DNA of 60,018 nt, from positions 1-60,018 of the IMG/VR virus record IMGVR_UViG_3300022538_000807. The stretch is one strand, 5' to 3'. The DNA comes from a virus. A program made the position numbers and the translations under genes. Positions 15,801 through 23,122 of this stretch are shown here, piece by piece. Positions within the stretch are counted from its first letter, which is position 1, and every line of letters starts with the position of its first letter. Below the pieces are notes generated by a model. The model saw only the letters and a program-made list of their open reading frames with translations. It ran no database searches and was not told the DNA's origin.

Positions 15801-16121
15801 ACTGAGCATCGTGGTAACATTTGCCCATTCTTTTTCAAACTCCCTGCCTTTGGTTACCATATCCGTAACGGCTCTTTTTGTTCCAAGAAGTATACCAGTA
15901 ACTCCCATTCCTAAGCCGAATCCCATCGCAATCTTTCCAGCGGTGGACTTCATTAACTTTCCGAACCTGGACATGGAAGGAGTAAGATCTTTGTTTATGG
16001 TTTTGCTTATTTTTTTAGTATGTTTCTGAACTCCCTGTAAAGACTTTTGAGCTTTAGTTAGATTGGTTTGTAGACCCCTAATATCAGCTTGAAGTTTTAC
16101 ATAGATTTCAGCTATCTTCAT
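12837..16121 (-). CDS. Tape measure protein, 1094 aa (TP901 core)
   Basis: The N-terminal half contains the TP901-type tape-measure core: 'FEKEWANVTTMLSIS', 'KAAKAGVTDTKVAVDALTTV', 'YEELSASLGTVVPVASQVG', 'AATATLTRQGIDAQTATMQL' at roughly residues 95-260. A glycine-rich hydrophobic stretch (about 63-81) and a longer one near residue 930 ('APALMVVLGIALAAYAGF') may insert into the host membrane at DNA entry. Residues about 690-790 form a Glu/Lys-rich coiled coil. At about 1.5 angstrom per residue the length predicts a tail of roughly 150-165 nm. Its ATG shares one base with the stop of the tail-chaperone T frame, the usual order G, GT, tape measure. Confidence 0.9.
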   Translation of the reverse strand: MKIAEIYVKLQADIRGLQTNLTKAQKSLQGVQKHTKKISKTINKDLTPSMSRFGKLMKSTAGKIAMGFGLGMGVTGILLGTKRAVTDMVTKGREFEKEWANVTTMLSISSNETKILKDELLRLSPTLGDTTKLAEGMYQVLSASIEPAKAIRFLGEAAKAAKAGVTDTKVAVDALTTVINAYGMAAEDVTDVSDIMFQVVKSGKITYEELSASLGTVVPVASQVGVSFEDVAAATATLTRQGIDAQTATMQLRQVFMAILKPGDQAKKMAEDLKIEFSLLGLKSKGLVGFLKDLKEKTGGNTEKMAALVPNVRALTGVLALAGEQADAFAEDQIKMLNAAGATEEAFRKQMKTVDFWIETAKTSVDKFKIAFWDGFTTPLKEGIQSSEDLEKATQELITTFQELGKLVGNIVVPAYKGLMTQLNKVLDVNKGMKLLMDGMILAIKNKQIPTLKNAAKAWADNYIEQKKAKEWADKNKKSIANLVEKLTGLKIKLESTGEAIKTWKDILRNLGIKTIPETKKQIGFLKENIKILDQAYKNGKISLKDYKKATTAINDEIKKLSTTSTTTVIPAVKEISETIINTVIPAMRQLPGVAWNTQEEVKSAFYNTGEKIKEKTKEATETITIYFKSMFEHILDFTRDLADGFASVFVDILGITESITYQMKEFDNSYWENAMQNAEEAYEGKKTLLEQQLEDAASYYEDLEGKLTENYEKRKEWIEATVKDEEKKQEMLLKLEQKHQHDLEKARADQLQKEQDLQDKLVKLEEDHQTESERIRTEEDAAREQHAIDEEERQNTLWNKVKIVFGQAVESMLQTWMTDFIQKIFLSITDVAGSLVKDLGSAFKTVKDGAVDTGTKVGSALSGIGKTIAGIGTGIATLITTLATAIATAAKTLAAAAPALMVVLGIALAAYAGFKLISSLFKKAAKTGTLEALLKDISYIQLAAMLDKIDEANYFLSEMFPKFDYGNHQLELIVGITGKIRDGVSDVIRAIKAIPGAQHGAIVKTPRLIMAGESGPEAIIPLNKPGAIQNIIQDTGRKQPFINNYIAPVLNITAMDAIGVREFMREKGLPEIIEAINVNYKGSKTRLKEAQGN

Positions 16122-16881
16122 TATTTATCCTCTTTTTTTGGTATAGAAAGCCCTGTTAAAACCTTCCATGTTTCATCCGCCATTTCTTTTGTTGGTTTTA
16201 TTTTTTTTCTCTTTGCATTTTTAACAAGCAACCTTTTGTGTTTTTTCCATGTTTCTAACGATTCCCTCTGTCGTTTTTCTACATCAATTTCCTTCTCTTC
16301 GTCTGCGAATTTGAACAGTTGCTCAGGTTTAATATCTCGCTTTACAGACTTCCCCGAAATGTTAATAAACCAAGTTCCGAGTTGCCGAATTCCCAGCCAA
16401 AACTCTTTTCTCCAGACCTCTTCACTTTCCCTGCGGCGATTTGCCATAGTGAAAATTTCAGATGGCATATAGAGACCAAACTCATGTGGTCGAATGTTTA
16501 GAGAAAGGGCTGTGTCATAGTAATTATCTACGAATTTTTTCCAGTTCCACTCCCTTGATTCGACCCCGCTTCTTTTTTTTTATCCTCTTCCTCTGCAGGA
16601 AAGGCAATTTCAAACGCCTGGCGTATTCTGTCAGCAATTTCTGCTATCTCACCCAATTCAAGAAAATTCCCCACATCTTTAACCGTTAGGCTCTCATCCT
16701 CATGGATGAGGCCGGCCCAAACAATAGCTCTCAAATCTTTAAGCCCTACTGAGCCGGCCAGAATATTTCCTAACTTAGCTATCGATAAACCAAGTTCATC
16801 TTCCAACGCACAAAGAGCGTTAAAATCGAAGCGGAGATGCCTCTGTTTGTCCAATTGAATTGGAATAGATTTAATAGGCAT
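16121..16881 (-). CDS. Tail assembly chaperone G-T fusion made by -1 frameshift
   Basis: The G frame (start 16881) and the downstream T frame (to 16121) are in -1 relation. At 16573-16581 the mRNA has nine consecutive A residues, read as AAA AAA AAA in the G frame. Slipping back one base there enters the T frame, which is open from the slip site to its stop. The fusion would be about 253 aa: 103 from G, 150 from T. Lambda gpG/gpGT and most siphoviruses use exactly this arrangement to make a minor chaperone that recruits tail-tube subunits to the tape measure. An independent ATG at 16466-16468 is available but has no strong ribosome site. Confidence 0.8.
16528..16881 (-). CDS. Tail assembly chaperone G, 117 aa
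   Basis: Small helical acidic protein directly upstream of the tape measure and downstream of the tail tube. 'HLRFDFNALCALEDELGLSI...LKDLRAIVWAGLIHEDESLTVKDVGNFLE' is typical of the GpG/tail-chaperone family (a winged 'RFDFNAL..LE' opening). It ends in a low-complexity Lys/Gly/Ser tail that follows the frameshift site. Expected to coat the tape measure and keep it soluble before tube assembly. Confidence 0.75.
   Translation of the reverse strand: MPIKSIPIQLDKQRHLRFDFNALCALEDELGLSIAKLGNILAGSVGLKDLRAIVWAGLIHEDESLTVKDVGNFLELGEIAEIADRIRQAFEIAFPAEEEDKKKEAGSNQGSGTGKNS
16571..16582 (-). promoter_or_regulatory. A9 slippery site for -1 frameshifting
   Basis: Reads GAT-AAA-AAA-AAA-GAA in the mRNA. 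The sequence permits tandem slippage on A AAA AAA or A AAA AAG. A GC-rich segment (GCGGGG) directly follows and may add pausing. Confidence 0.75.
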
Positions 16882-16901
16882 TCTCCTTTATTCTCCTTTC
16901 T

Positions 16902-17321
16902 TTAGCTTACAGACGGTACGATGTCGCAAGTTCCCTGTAGTGTACCACTAATAGTAACGGCATCCTCATAAGGTCCATCAAAAGTCATGTCTGTAAGAAT
17001 ACACTTGCCAGTAAATGTTTGTAAGCAACCAGGATCAGTTGTTGGCATTGAGAGAACTATGTCCAGAAGAGCAGTGTGACTGGTGTAGTGGTCTAAAAGT
17101 TCCTTCCTTCCGACATCAGTACAAATCCATAATCCGTCAAAGCTGATTGTCCATTCTCTACGTCCTACTAAAAATTCCCCATACCAGTTGGTATCTCTAT
17201 TTGTGATATCAATTGTTCCTTGCGTAAAATTGATTGAGAAACTTCTACTTTCTCCCAAAAGATTACCATCAACACTCAATGTCATACTGTGTCCCGAACG
17301 TCCAGCAGATAAACAAGCCAT
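16902..17321 (-). CDS. Major tail tube protein, 139 aa
   Basis: The protein has the size and strand pattern of TP901-1-like tail-tube subunits: 'VDGNLLGESRSFSINFTQGTIDITNRD' at the start, 'WTISFDGLWICTDVGRKELLDHY', then 'FTGKCILTDMTF...DAVTISGTLQG' at the end. It lies just upstream of the chaperone pair. It should polymerise as hexameric rings forming the tail tube. A divergent second copy is encoded far away at 48720-49187. GGAGG precedes the ATG. Confidence 0.8.
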   Translation of the reverse strand: MACLSAGRSGHSMTLSVDGNLLGESRSFSINFTQGTIDITNRDTNWYGEFLVGRREWTISFDGLWICTDVGRKELLDHYTSHTALLDIVLSMPTTDPGCLQTFTGKCILTDMTFDGPYEDAVTISGTLQGTCDIVPSVS

Positions 17322-17520
17322 AATTTCCTCCTTCGTGGTATATAGCTATAGGAATACTAGGATTAGATTTAGCATTCCCCTTTTGCTAACTAAAAATTAG
17401 TTACTTTTTTTATGCACAACCAGACCGTTTATGTCACATAAGTAACACTAAATGATTCGCTTTGTGCAAAAAGTGACCATCTATGACCCATAAATGACCC
17501 ATAAATGTCCCAAATATTGT
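17322..17520. other. Non-coding gap upstream of the tail tube gene
   Basis: 199 bp without a credible gene. It contains an AT-rich dyad TAACTAA-AAA-TTAGTTA (17387-17403), a CCCCTTTTGCT 11-mer (17377-17387) also found in the two other large virion-operon gaps, and a direct repeat of ATGACCCATAA (about 17478-17500). No good sigma70 promoter is visible on the minus strand. Confidence 0.5.
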
Positions 17521-17943
17521 TTATGTATTAGACATAATAATGCGAAACCGGATAATCCCATGTCTCACAACAACAGCCGGTTCTGTGTCGTCTATAATAA
17601 TTTCACTATAATCATGGCGAAGTATATGAGAACCACAGCCTCCAACGGTTAAAACTGAGCCAGTTATAGCCTGCACAATATTATCCATCATCTGAGCGGC
17701 TTCTTTGTCGCCCAAATAATCACTCCAAACATGAACCATGAATATATTATCTTCAACCCAAGCATCTCTTGAGCTAAAGGTTGCAGAGTCTACGCTTGAG
17801 AACCCCCCAAAACTTATATAGGGCATAGAGGTATTATCTGGCACATAGTTATATGTAGAATATCCCAGCGTTAACGCATCTGTAGCGAGGCGAGTATAGA
17901 CTGCTTGCTGTAAATCCCAAAAACCAAGATATCTAATTGCCAT
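17521..17943 (-). CDS. Tail terminator / completion protein (DUF3168-like), 140 aa
   Basis: 'FWDLQQAVYTRLATDALTLG' followed by 'YVPDNTSMPYISFGGF' and 'FMVHVWSDYLGDKEAAQMMDNI' matches the DUF3168/gpU-like tail completion family: N-terminal helix, 'P.I.lG' strand, and the D-K-E-A helix. This protein caps the tail tube and contacts the neck. Normally it lies next to the HK97-gp10-like protein; here a seven-gene glycan island separates them. Confidence 0.75.
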   Translation of the reverse strand: MAIRYLGFWDLQQAVYTRLATDALTLGYSTYNYVPDNTSMPYISFGGFSSVDSATFSSRDAWVEDNIFMVHVWSDYLGDKEAAQMMDNIVQAITGSVLTVGGCGSHILRHDYSEIIIDDTEPAVVVRHGIIRFRIIMSNT

Positions 17944-19592
17944 TATCTACCCCTTAAAAATTGGTTCTCTATCCCTGTTATTCCATGCTTTTCATAAAAA
18001 TATTTTGTAGGTGCATTCCTTCGGCATTGGTTATAAGTATAATCATGTGGAATTGTGGATTGATGAATGGCTTTTGCATCCATGCAAACCGCAACTTTCC
18101 ACCTTGTATCTTTAAGCCGGATGAAAAAATCCATGTGTTCATATTCAATTTTTATCGCATCATCCCATCGGATATCTTTAAACATTTCCCGCCTGGCAAG
18201 AAAAAAATTAACCACTTGGTTAGCATAAAGGAATTTTACTCCATAGAATTCCTGTGGTTTTCCATTATGTGAATGGCGGTAAAGAACATTGTCTTTAATC
18301 TCTAGCATCAACCCTCGATTATACCGCTCAGTTCCCCAATGTTGACCATTCGCAAGGAAAAGCATCCCGGCACAAACCCCAATTTTCTCATGGTGATCCA
18401 GAACTCTCTTCATATTTATAATTGAAGCGGGATCTTCTATTAAGAAATCATCATCCATAATCAGAATGTAATCCTCTACTGCTTCATCAATAATTGCGTT
18501 TCTGCCCACTGATATACCGCTATTGTAGGAAAGCCTCAATATCTGATGCCCCTTTCGCTCAAGCTCTGAATAGCAGTGTTCTTTTCTATATGAAGCAGGG
18601 CTATCATCTGCAATATAAATTTTATAAGGATAAGGAAAATTACGCTCGATAGAATCAAGCGTTTTGAACAGCGTCTCTTCTCTAAGAAACGTCTTAATCC
18701 CTATGGCAATTCTCATTCTATCTTTAAATTTTGCCCTTATTACAGGTTTTGCTCCCTCAATAGGCGATTTTCTTAATATCGAATATAGTTCTAAGTCCAT
18801 TGGATTCTTTATCCCCCATTGCTGATGCCAGGAATTGTAATAATATTTAATTTTCCATTTATCAGCTAATACTTTATAGCCAAAGCCCCGACTTCGGTAT
18901 TTCATATAATCAGCATCGCCGTAGTCAGGCTCGTGATCTATATTAACCTGATCTGTATAGGCTACTTTCCACTTGGTTTTCTTCTTTATAGAGAGAAAAA
19001 AGTCAGTATGTTCAGGGCTTGTTTTAAATCGCTCATCCCATTTTGCATCATTCCACACTGCCCTCCGCATCATGAAGCAATTTATTACAATATCGCAATA
19101 AAAGAATCTTATATTATTTAATCGTTCCCACTTAGACAGAAGCGGACGCTCTATCTTTTCAAGAAAAATTGTGTCGCCTTTAATATCAAGCGTTGCTTCA
19201 TATTGTTGAGAAGCCCTATATCCCCTTCTAACCCTTGTAAAAGCCCCTCCGATAATGCCAATATGTTTTCTTTGTTTTAAAATATCATACCAAATTTCTA
19301 GCTTAGTATTCTTTGTGAAAATAATGTCATCTTCTAGGATGATAATATATTTATATTCATCAGGAATTCGCTTTAGCCCTTCATTTTTGGCAGCACATGC
19401 ACCAGCATCAAACTGTATTCTATATTGAGTATATTTGTACTCGATATTGAGTACGCCATTTTTTTCCTTTTGCCTTCCGGTATCAACAGAAAAAATTGCT
19501 ATGTCAGGATAATATTTTCTTATCGATTTAACACATTTAAAAAAAAGGTCATCACGCTGAAATGTGGTTAATAATATAGCTACGTCTTTCAT
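17943..19592 (-). CDS. Two-domain family-2-type glycosyltransferase, 549 aa
   Basis: Two GT-A domains are fused. Domain 1 (about residues 1-265) opens with 'VAILLTTFQRDDLFFKCVKSI' and has acidic metal-site candidate 'IILEDDIIF'. Domain 2 (about 285-549) opens with 'MRIAIGIKTFLREETLFKTLDSI', has 'YILIMDDDFLIEDP' and a 'KIEYEHMDFFIRLKDTRWKVA' acceptor-side block that also exists in domain 1 ('TSPEHTDFFLSIKKKTKWKVA'). Each domain would transfer a nucleotide sugar to a glycan, as in bifunctional polysaccharide synthases. Start abuts the CgeB-like gene; end overlaps the tail terminator start by one base. It is therefore co-translated with virion genes. Confidence 0.8.
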   Translation of the reverse strand: MKDVAILLTTFQRDDLFFKCVKSIRKYYPDIAIFSVDTGRQKEKNGVLNIEYKYTQYRIQFDAGACAAKNEGLKRIPDEYKYIIILEDDIIFTKNTKLEIWYDILKQRKHIGIIGGAFTRVRRGYRASQQYEATLDIKGDTIFLEKIERPLLSKWERLNNIRFFYCDIVINCFMMRRAVWNDAKWDERFKTSPEHTDFFLSIKKKTKWKVAYTDQVNIDHEPDYGDADYMKYRSRGFGYKVLADKWKIKYYYNSWHQQWGIKNPMDLELYSILRKSPIEGAKPVIRAKFKDRMRIAIGIKTFLREETLFKTLDSIERNFPYPYKIYIADDSPASYRKEHCYSELERKGHQILRLSYNSGISVGRNAIIDEAVEDYILIMDDDFLIEDPASIINMKRVLDHHEKIGVCAGMLFLANGQHWGTERYNRGLMLEIKDNVLYRHSHNGKPQEFYGVKFLYANQVVNFFLARREMFKDIRWDDAIKIEYEHMDFFIRLKDTRWKVAVCMDAKAIHQSTIPHDYTYNQCRRNAPTKYFYEKHGITGIENQFLRGR

Positions 19593-20450
19593 TTATTTAC
19601 AAATTCTATCTAATATTTCATCTATTCTGTTTGATGCCCTATGATATTTCATGGTGAAATTAAGGCCTTCTTTAGCAATGGCATTGGCTTGGGCAGTATG
19701 TTCCAAAAAATACAATATCTTCTCTTGGAGCTCTTTAAGTCCTTGATCCGATAGTTCATAAAATATGCAATGCTTTCCATCAACAAGCGGGTGGATCATC
19801 GGGATATACATTTTATCAGCAAAAACAAACGCCCCATTTGCGAACGCTTCCCACATTCTATGGTCTCCCTCGTGCTTACCAGGATCACAGGTAACTACAA
19901 TTCTACTTCTTTTCAATAGCTTAAAATATTCCCTCATATCAGGAGCGTTAAACCTGCGCATTGTTCCCTTGTTGAATTCTCCAATTTGCTTTTTACCTTG
20001 AATGTCAATTTTCTTTACAAGCTCCAAAGCCCTCACCCTATTAAGATGCCGGCCATATGGTCTTATCGTACATGATAACACCACATCTCTTTCTGTGTCT
20101 TCGCTAATTATGAACTCATCCATAATTGCAAGGGTTAAAGGATAAAAATTAGGGGGTCGTGAAACAGGTCTTTTAATAACATAATTCCCCTTGCTTACCG
20201 CTTCTGTCCAGCTTCTTTTGAAATATGCTAAACACTTAACAGAGGCAACCCAATTGAATCTATCGTGATAATCAATAAAAACGGTTTTATTGGGAGGAAA
20301 TTGTCCAGTAGCAGTATAAAACAGAAAGACAAAATCACTCTCTTTCTCATTGTCAACAAGCTTAATCCTAGGATTGTTTACAAGTCCCTGTTTAATAAGC
20401 AAATATTCCCTTGTTGGTGAGTTGCTAGGAACATAATAAATTTTAATTAT
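19593..20450 (-). CDS. CgeB-like GT-B glycosyltransferase, about 285 aa
   Basis: The C-terminal half matches the glycosyltransferase fold of CgeB-type proteins: 'FKLLKRSRIVVTCDPGKHEGDHRMWEAFANGAFVFADKM' and 'HPLVDGKHCIFYELSDQGLKELQEKI'. The Glu of 'RMWEAFANG' is the expected nucleotide-sugar ligand. The shortest start is TTG at 20402, but the frame stays open upstream and encodes 'KIYYVPSNSPTREYL', a convincing first beta-strand and helix. No ATG or GTG exists there; ATA 20450 or ATT 20447, placed after GGAGG in the tail of the previous gene, are the only candidates. Confidence 0.65.
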   Translation of the reverse strand: MIKIYYVPSNSPTREYLLIKQGLVNNPRIKLVDNEKESDFVFLFYTATGQFPPNKTVFIDYHDRFNWVASVKCLAYFKRSWTEAVSKGNYVIKRPVSRPPNFYPLTLAIMDEFIISEDTERDVVLSCTIRPYGRHLNRVRALELVKKIDIQGKKQIGEFNKGTMRRFNAPDMREYFKLLKRSRIVVTCDPGKHEGDHRMWEAFANGAFVFADKMYIPMIHPLVDGKHCIFYELSDQGLKELQEKILYFLEHTAQANAIAKEGLNFTMKYHRASNRIDEILDRICK

Positions 20451-21115
20451 TTTCTCTTTGCCCTCCCTTTATAATGAACCATGCAAGCATCTTCTATGTC
20501 TGTTGGATAAGCTCCGTAGATTCTTTTCTCTAATGGCAATATCTTATACCCATGAACTTCGTAAATTTGTCCCGAAATAATCTTGCAAGAATCCTCTTCT
20601 GGAAGCATTATTTGATTCAGAGAACTCTGTTTATTAAACCAACTTTGTTTCCACCCATCGATTTTCAAAGTTTCGGGAAAAAATCTAAAGTCAGGCTTTC
20701 CCCAAAGTTCGGCTTTGTTAATCCACTCAACCCAAAACCTCCGAATAATATCAGGTCTTTTATTATTAAGGGCAACTAACCCAGCATTATAATCTTGCCG
20801 CCCATTTTCATTACAATGCCTTCCTCGGTAACAAACGGCAACATCCCAATCGGCTTCAAAGATATTTGGTAAGGGTTTTTTTAGTTCATTGTCACAATCC
20901 AACACAATTATTGGCCTTGAGTTTATTGCTTTTATGATATAAGAATATAACAAACAAGCTGATACAGTAAAAAAATCTGCATTTTTTCCTGGAAAATTAA
21001 CCTTAATGAGCTGAAAATCGCCAGCATCAAATCTTTTTATGCTCTTTTCAAGTTCTTTGGCAAGAGTTAAATATGGTTCTCTAGGATTTGAAAAAGTAAG
21101 AAATAAAGGTCTCAT
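20447..21115 (-). CDS. GT-A glycosyltransferase (tandem paralogue B), 222 aa
   Basis: 'RPIIVLDCDNELKKPLPNIFEADWDVAVCYRG' carries the D-C-D metal motif of GT-A enzymes near residue 75, followed by 'QDYNAGLVALNNKRPDIIRRFW', the sugar/nucleotide pocket. It is clearly paralogous to the next gene upstream (21112-21822), sharing the opening 'PLFL..SN..EPYLT.A.EL', 'GDF' and the 'YKILPLE.RIY' end. Likely transfers one sugar in the late glycan pathway; specificity unknown. Confidence 0.75.
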   Translation of the reverse strand: MRPLFLTFSNPREPYLTLAKELEKSIKRFDAGDFQLIKVNFPGKNADFFTVSACLLYSYIIKAINSRPIIVLDCDNELKKPLPNIFEADWDVAVCYRGRHCNENGRQDYNAGLVALNNKRPDIIRRFWVEWINKAELWGKPDFRFFPETLKIDGWKQSWFNKQSSLNQIMLPEEDSCKIISGQIYEVHGYKILPLEKRIYGAYPTDIEDACMVHYKGRAKRK

Positions 21116-21822
21116 GGCTTTCTTCTAATTCCTTTGCTTTTTCCTTTATATTGAATCATATAAGCATCATTTGAATCTTTTGGAAGGGCAGCATAAATCC
21201 TTCTTTCAAGTGGTAGTATTTTATAATCACAGGTTTCGTAAATCTCTCCAGGAACTATTTTATAAGAATCTTCTTCTGGATTCCCCCGATTGCTTTCTGG
21301 AAGAATTATCTGATTTAATGCACCCTGATCAGAAAACCAGGAGTCAAGCCACCCATCGTCTATTAGTACTTGGGGAGACGGCTTTTCGTTACATTGCCTC
21401 CAGAATGCAATCATATATGTCCATTCAATCCAAAACTTTTTAATAACAGTAGGCCTTCTATTGTTGAGGGCAACAAATCCAGAACCATAGTCATGTCTTC
21501 CACTGTCTCTTCTTTGTGCCCAGCGAAAAGCTACTGCTATATCCCAATCTGTTTCGAATAAACAATCAAGAGGCTTTATTAATACAGCATCGCAATCAGT
21601 CAATATTATGGGTCTTGTCATAATTGCCTTTGATACATGAGGATATAATAGGCCATTTGCTTCGGCAAAGAAATTCATATCATTGCCTGGGCCCTCAACA
21701 AAAACATGATGGAAATCGCCTGCATCCAGATTCTTGATCTGCCTTCTCAGCTCATGAGCCATTGTTAAATATGGCTCTGCTCCATTGGAATAAACCAAAA
21801 ATAAAGGCTTTATATTTCCCAT
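21112..21822 (-). CDS. GT-A glycosyltransferase (tandem paralogue A), 236 aa
   Basis: Contains 'RPIILTDCDAVLIKPLDCLFETDWDIAVAFRW' (D-C-D motif) and 'HDYGSGFVALNNRRPTVIKKFW', then 'SWFSDQGALNQIILPE', as in family-8/32-like GT-A enzymes. It overlaps its downstream paralogue by 4 bp (ATGA), so the pair arose by tandem duplication and remained coupled. Differences around the acceptor side ('NEKPSPQVLIDDGW') suggest different acceptors. Confidence 0.75.
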   Translation of the reverse strand: MGNIKPLFLVYSNGAEPYLTMAHELRRQIKNLDAGDFHHVFVEGPGNDMNFFAEANGLLYPHVSKAIMTRPIILTDCDAVLIKPLDCLFETDWDIAVAFRWAQRRDSGRHDYGSGFVALNNRRPTVIKKFWIEWTYMIAFWRQCNEKPSPQVLIDDGWLDSWFSDQGALNQIILPESNRGNPEEDSYKIVPGEIYETCDYKILPLERRIYAALPKDSNDAYMIQYKGKSKGIRRKP

Positions 21823-22493
21823 TTATCGTATATCTTAAAATAATTATCCGCTGTTAATTCTTTAAGCTGCTGTTCAAATTCAGGCTTTAATACTCCATGA
21901 AATCGCTCGTTTAAATATAGCCCCCCAAGAACCTCTTTTGCTTTAGCATCCTCTATGTCTTTCATGTCCTGCGTAATATATTCGTGGCGTAATATTCCAA
22001 CGCCCCCTTCAATTGCATCTTTTGCTATCGAGTTCCATAGCGAAGCGTAATCTTCAACACACGCTTTTGTATTAATTCCACCATAGCGTATTGCATGCCT
22101 CTTGTGTCGTATTGTAAGAAGGACAACCATAATATGAACAGGATGTCGTATTAGACAAAAAACATTTTCTATCTTATTCTTTCTAAAAAACAGACCCATA
22201 AGCGATAGGCTTCCTGCCAAAACGGTATTCTTTGTTCCATCGGCATTAATGCGTTCAAGATAATCAACCATATTCTCTTCTATTGTTCTATCCAAATCCA
22301 ATGTATACCAATCATACGTCCTCTTTAAAAATCTTTCTCGTTGCTTCTCTGTCGGCTTGTCTGTAGATTTTATGTTTTTACAATAAATGCCATGTCGTGG
22401 ATAAAAAGCAAGATCGGGTCTTTTATGTGCAGGAAGGCATTTACGTAAATATGTTCCGCCTTGCCCCCCACATGCAACTATAATAATCCCCAT
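21810..22493 (-). CDS. Sulfotransferase-like P-loop protein, 227 aa
   Basis: The N-terminus 'IIIVACGGQGGTYLRKCL' sits where sulfotransferases have the 5'-phosphosulfate loop (G-x-x-G-T-x-L). 'NVFCLIRHPVHIMVVLL' near residue 118 matches the 3'-phosphate motif (R-H/D-P). Later 'ASLWNSIAK...VGILRHEYITQD' follows the order of the family. Probable role: PAPS-dependent sulfation of a glycan in the pathway encoded around it. The alternative is a non-sulfo P-loop kinase. It overlaps both neighbours (13 bp and 1 bp). Confidence 0.6.
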   Translation of the reverse strand: MGIIIVACGGQGGTYLRKCLPAHKRPDLAFYPRHGIYCKNIKSTDKPTEKQRERFLKRTYDWYTLDLDRTIEENMVDYLERINADGTKNTVLAGSLSLMGLFFRKNKIENVFCLIRHPVHIMVVLLTIRHKRHAIRYGGINTKACVEDYASLWNSIAKDAIEGGVGILRHEYITQDMKDIEDAKAKEVLGGLYLNERFHGVLKPEFEQQLKELTADNYFKIYDKWEI

Positions 22494-23122
22494 TATTTCT
22501 TCTCCAGGACTATAAAATTTCCTCTTTTCTCTTCTGATCCAGAATAAAATTCAATAATTTGATACTTGTTGGAATCAATTCTTTCTATCTGCCGGTTTAT
22601 CCAATCCTTTGCTTTTTTTCCACCTCGCAATCCGAAAATTAAAAGACAACTGTTTTTAAGGAGAGGATGAATATCTTCTAAAAATGAGTTAATAGGCCAA
22701 TGAAATCCCAATGCTAAGAAACTATAAACCAAATCAGGCCTGTAGCTTAGATCCTCCCATTTACATTTTTCAAGGTTAAATATCTCGACATTCTCCATTC
22801 CATTGGATCTACAAAATAGCCCTGTCACTTCTAGGGAATTATAAAAATCAGACTCACCTGTTCTTATTCCCGACAACTGTTTATCACCCGAATCCCCATC
22901 TGCTAGAACAAACAGGGTATCTTTCCAATTGAAATATTTAAAGAGAAAGACGCTTGCCCGTCCTATTCCTGAACCGACATCCAAGGCTATTTTAGGATTC
23001 AAATCTTTTAAATACCCTTCAATTCCTTCAATTTCTGATAATTGAAGAAAATCTTCTTTTTTATCATTACATTGAAGGTCAATATATTTCTGTACTTCTT
23101 CAGGAAAGCCTACCTCAATCAT
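22493..23122 (-). CDS. Class I SAM-dependent methyltransferase, 209 aa
   Basis: Motif I 'IALDVGSGIGRASVFLFKYF' (near residues 63-82) is the AdoMet-binding glycine loop, followed by an acidic 'FVLADGD' and 'DLVYSFLALGFHWP', typical of small-molecule methyltransferases such as sugar O-methyltransferases. The final block ('KYQIIEFYSGSEEKRGNFIVLEKK') is a beta hairpin. Position between the sulfotransferase and glycosyltransferase genes argues for glycan methylation. Confidence 0.7.
   Translation of the reverse strand: MIEVGFPEEVQKYIDLQCNDKKEDFLQLSEIEGIEGYLKDLNPKIALDVGSGIGRASVFLFKYFNWKDTLFVLADGDSGDKQLSGIRTGESDFYNSLEVTGLFCRSNGMENVEIFNLEKCKWEDLSYRPDLVYSFLALGFHWPINSFLEDIHPLLKNSCLLIFGLRGGKKAKDWINRQIERIDSNKYQIIEFYSGSEEKRGNFIVLEKK

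Noticed and set aside
17322-17520. CRISPR-like array from the repeated ATGACCCATAA
   Set aside because: Only two to three short units without spacers; no cas genes. No CRISPR array was seen anywhere in the window.
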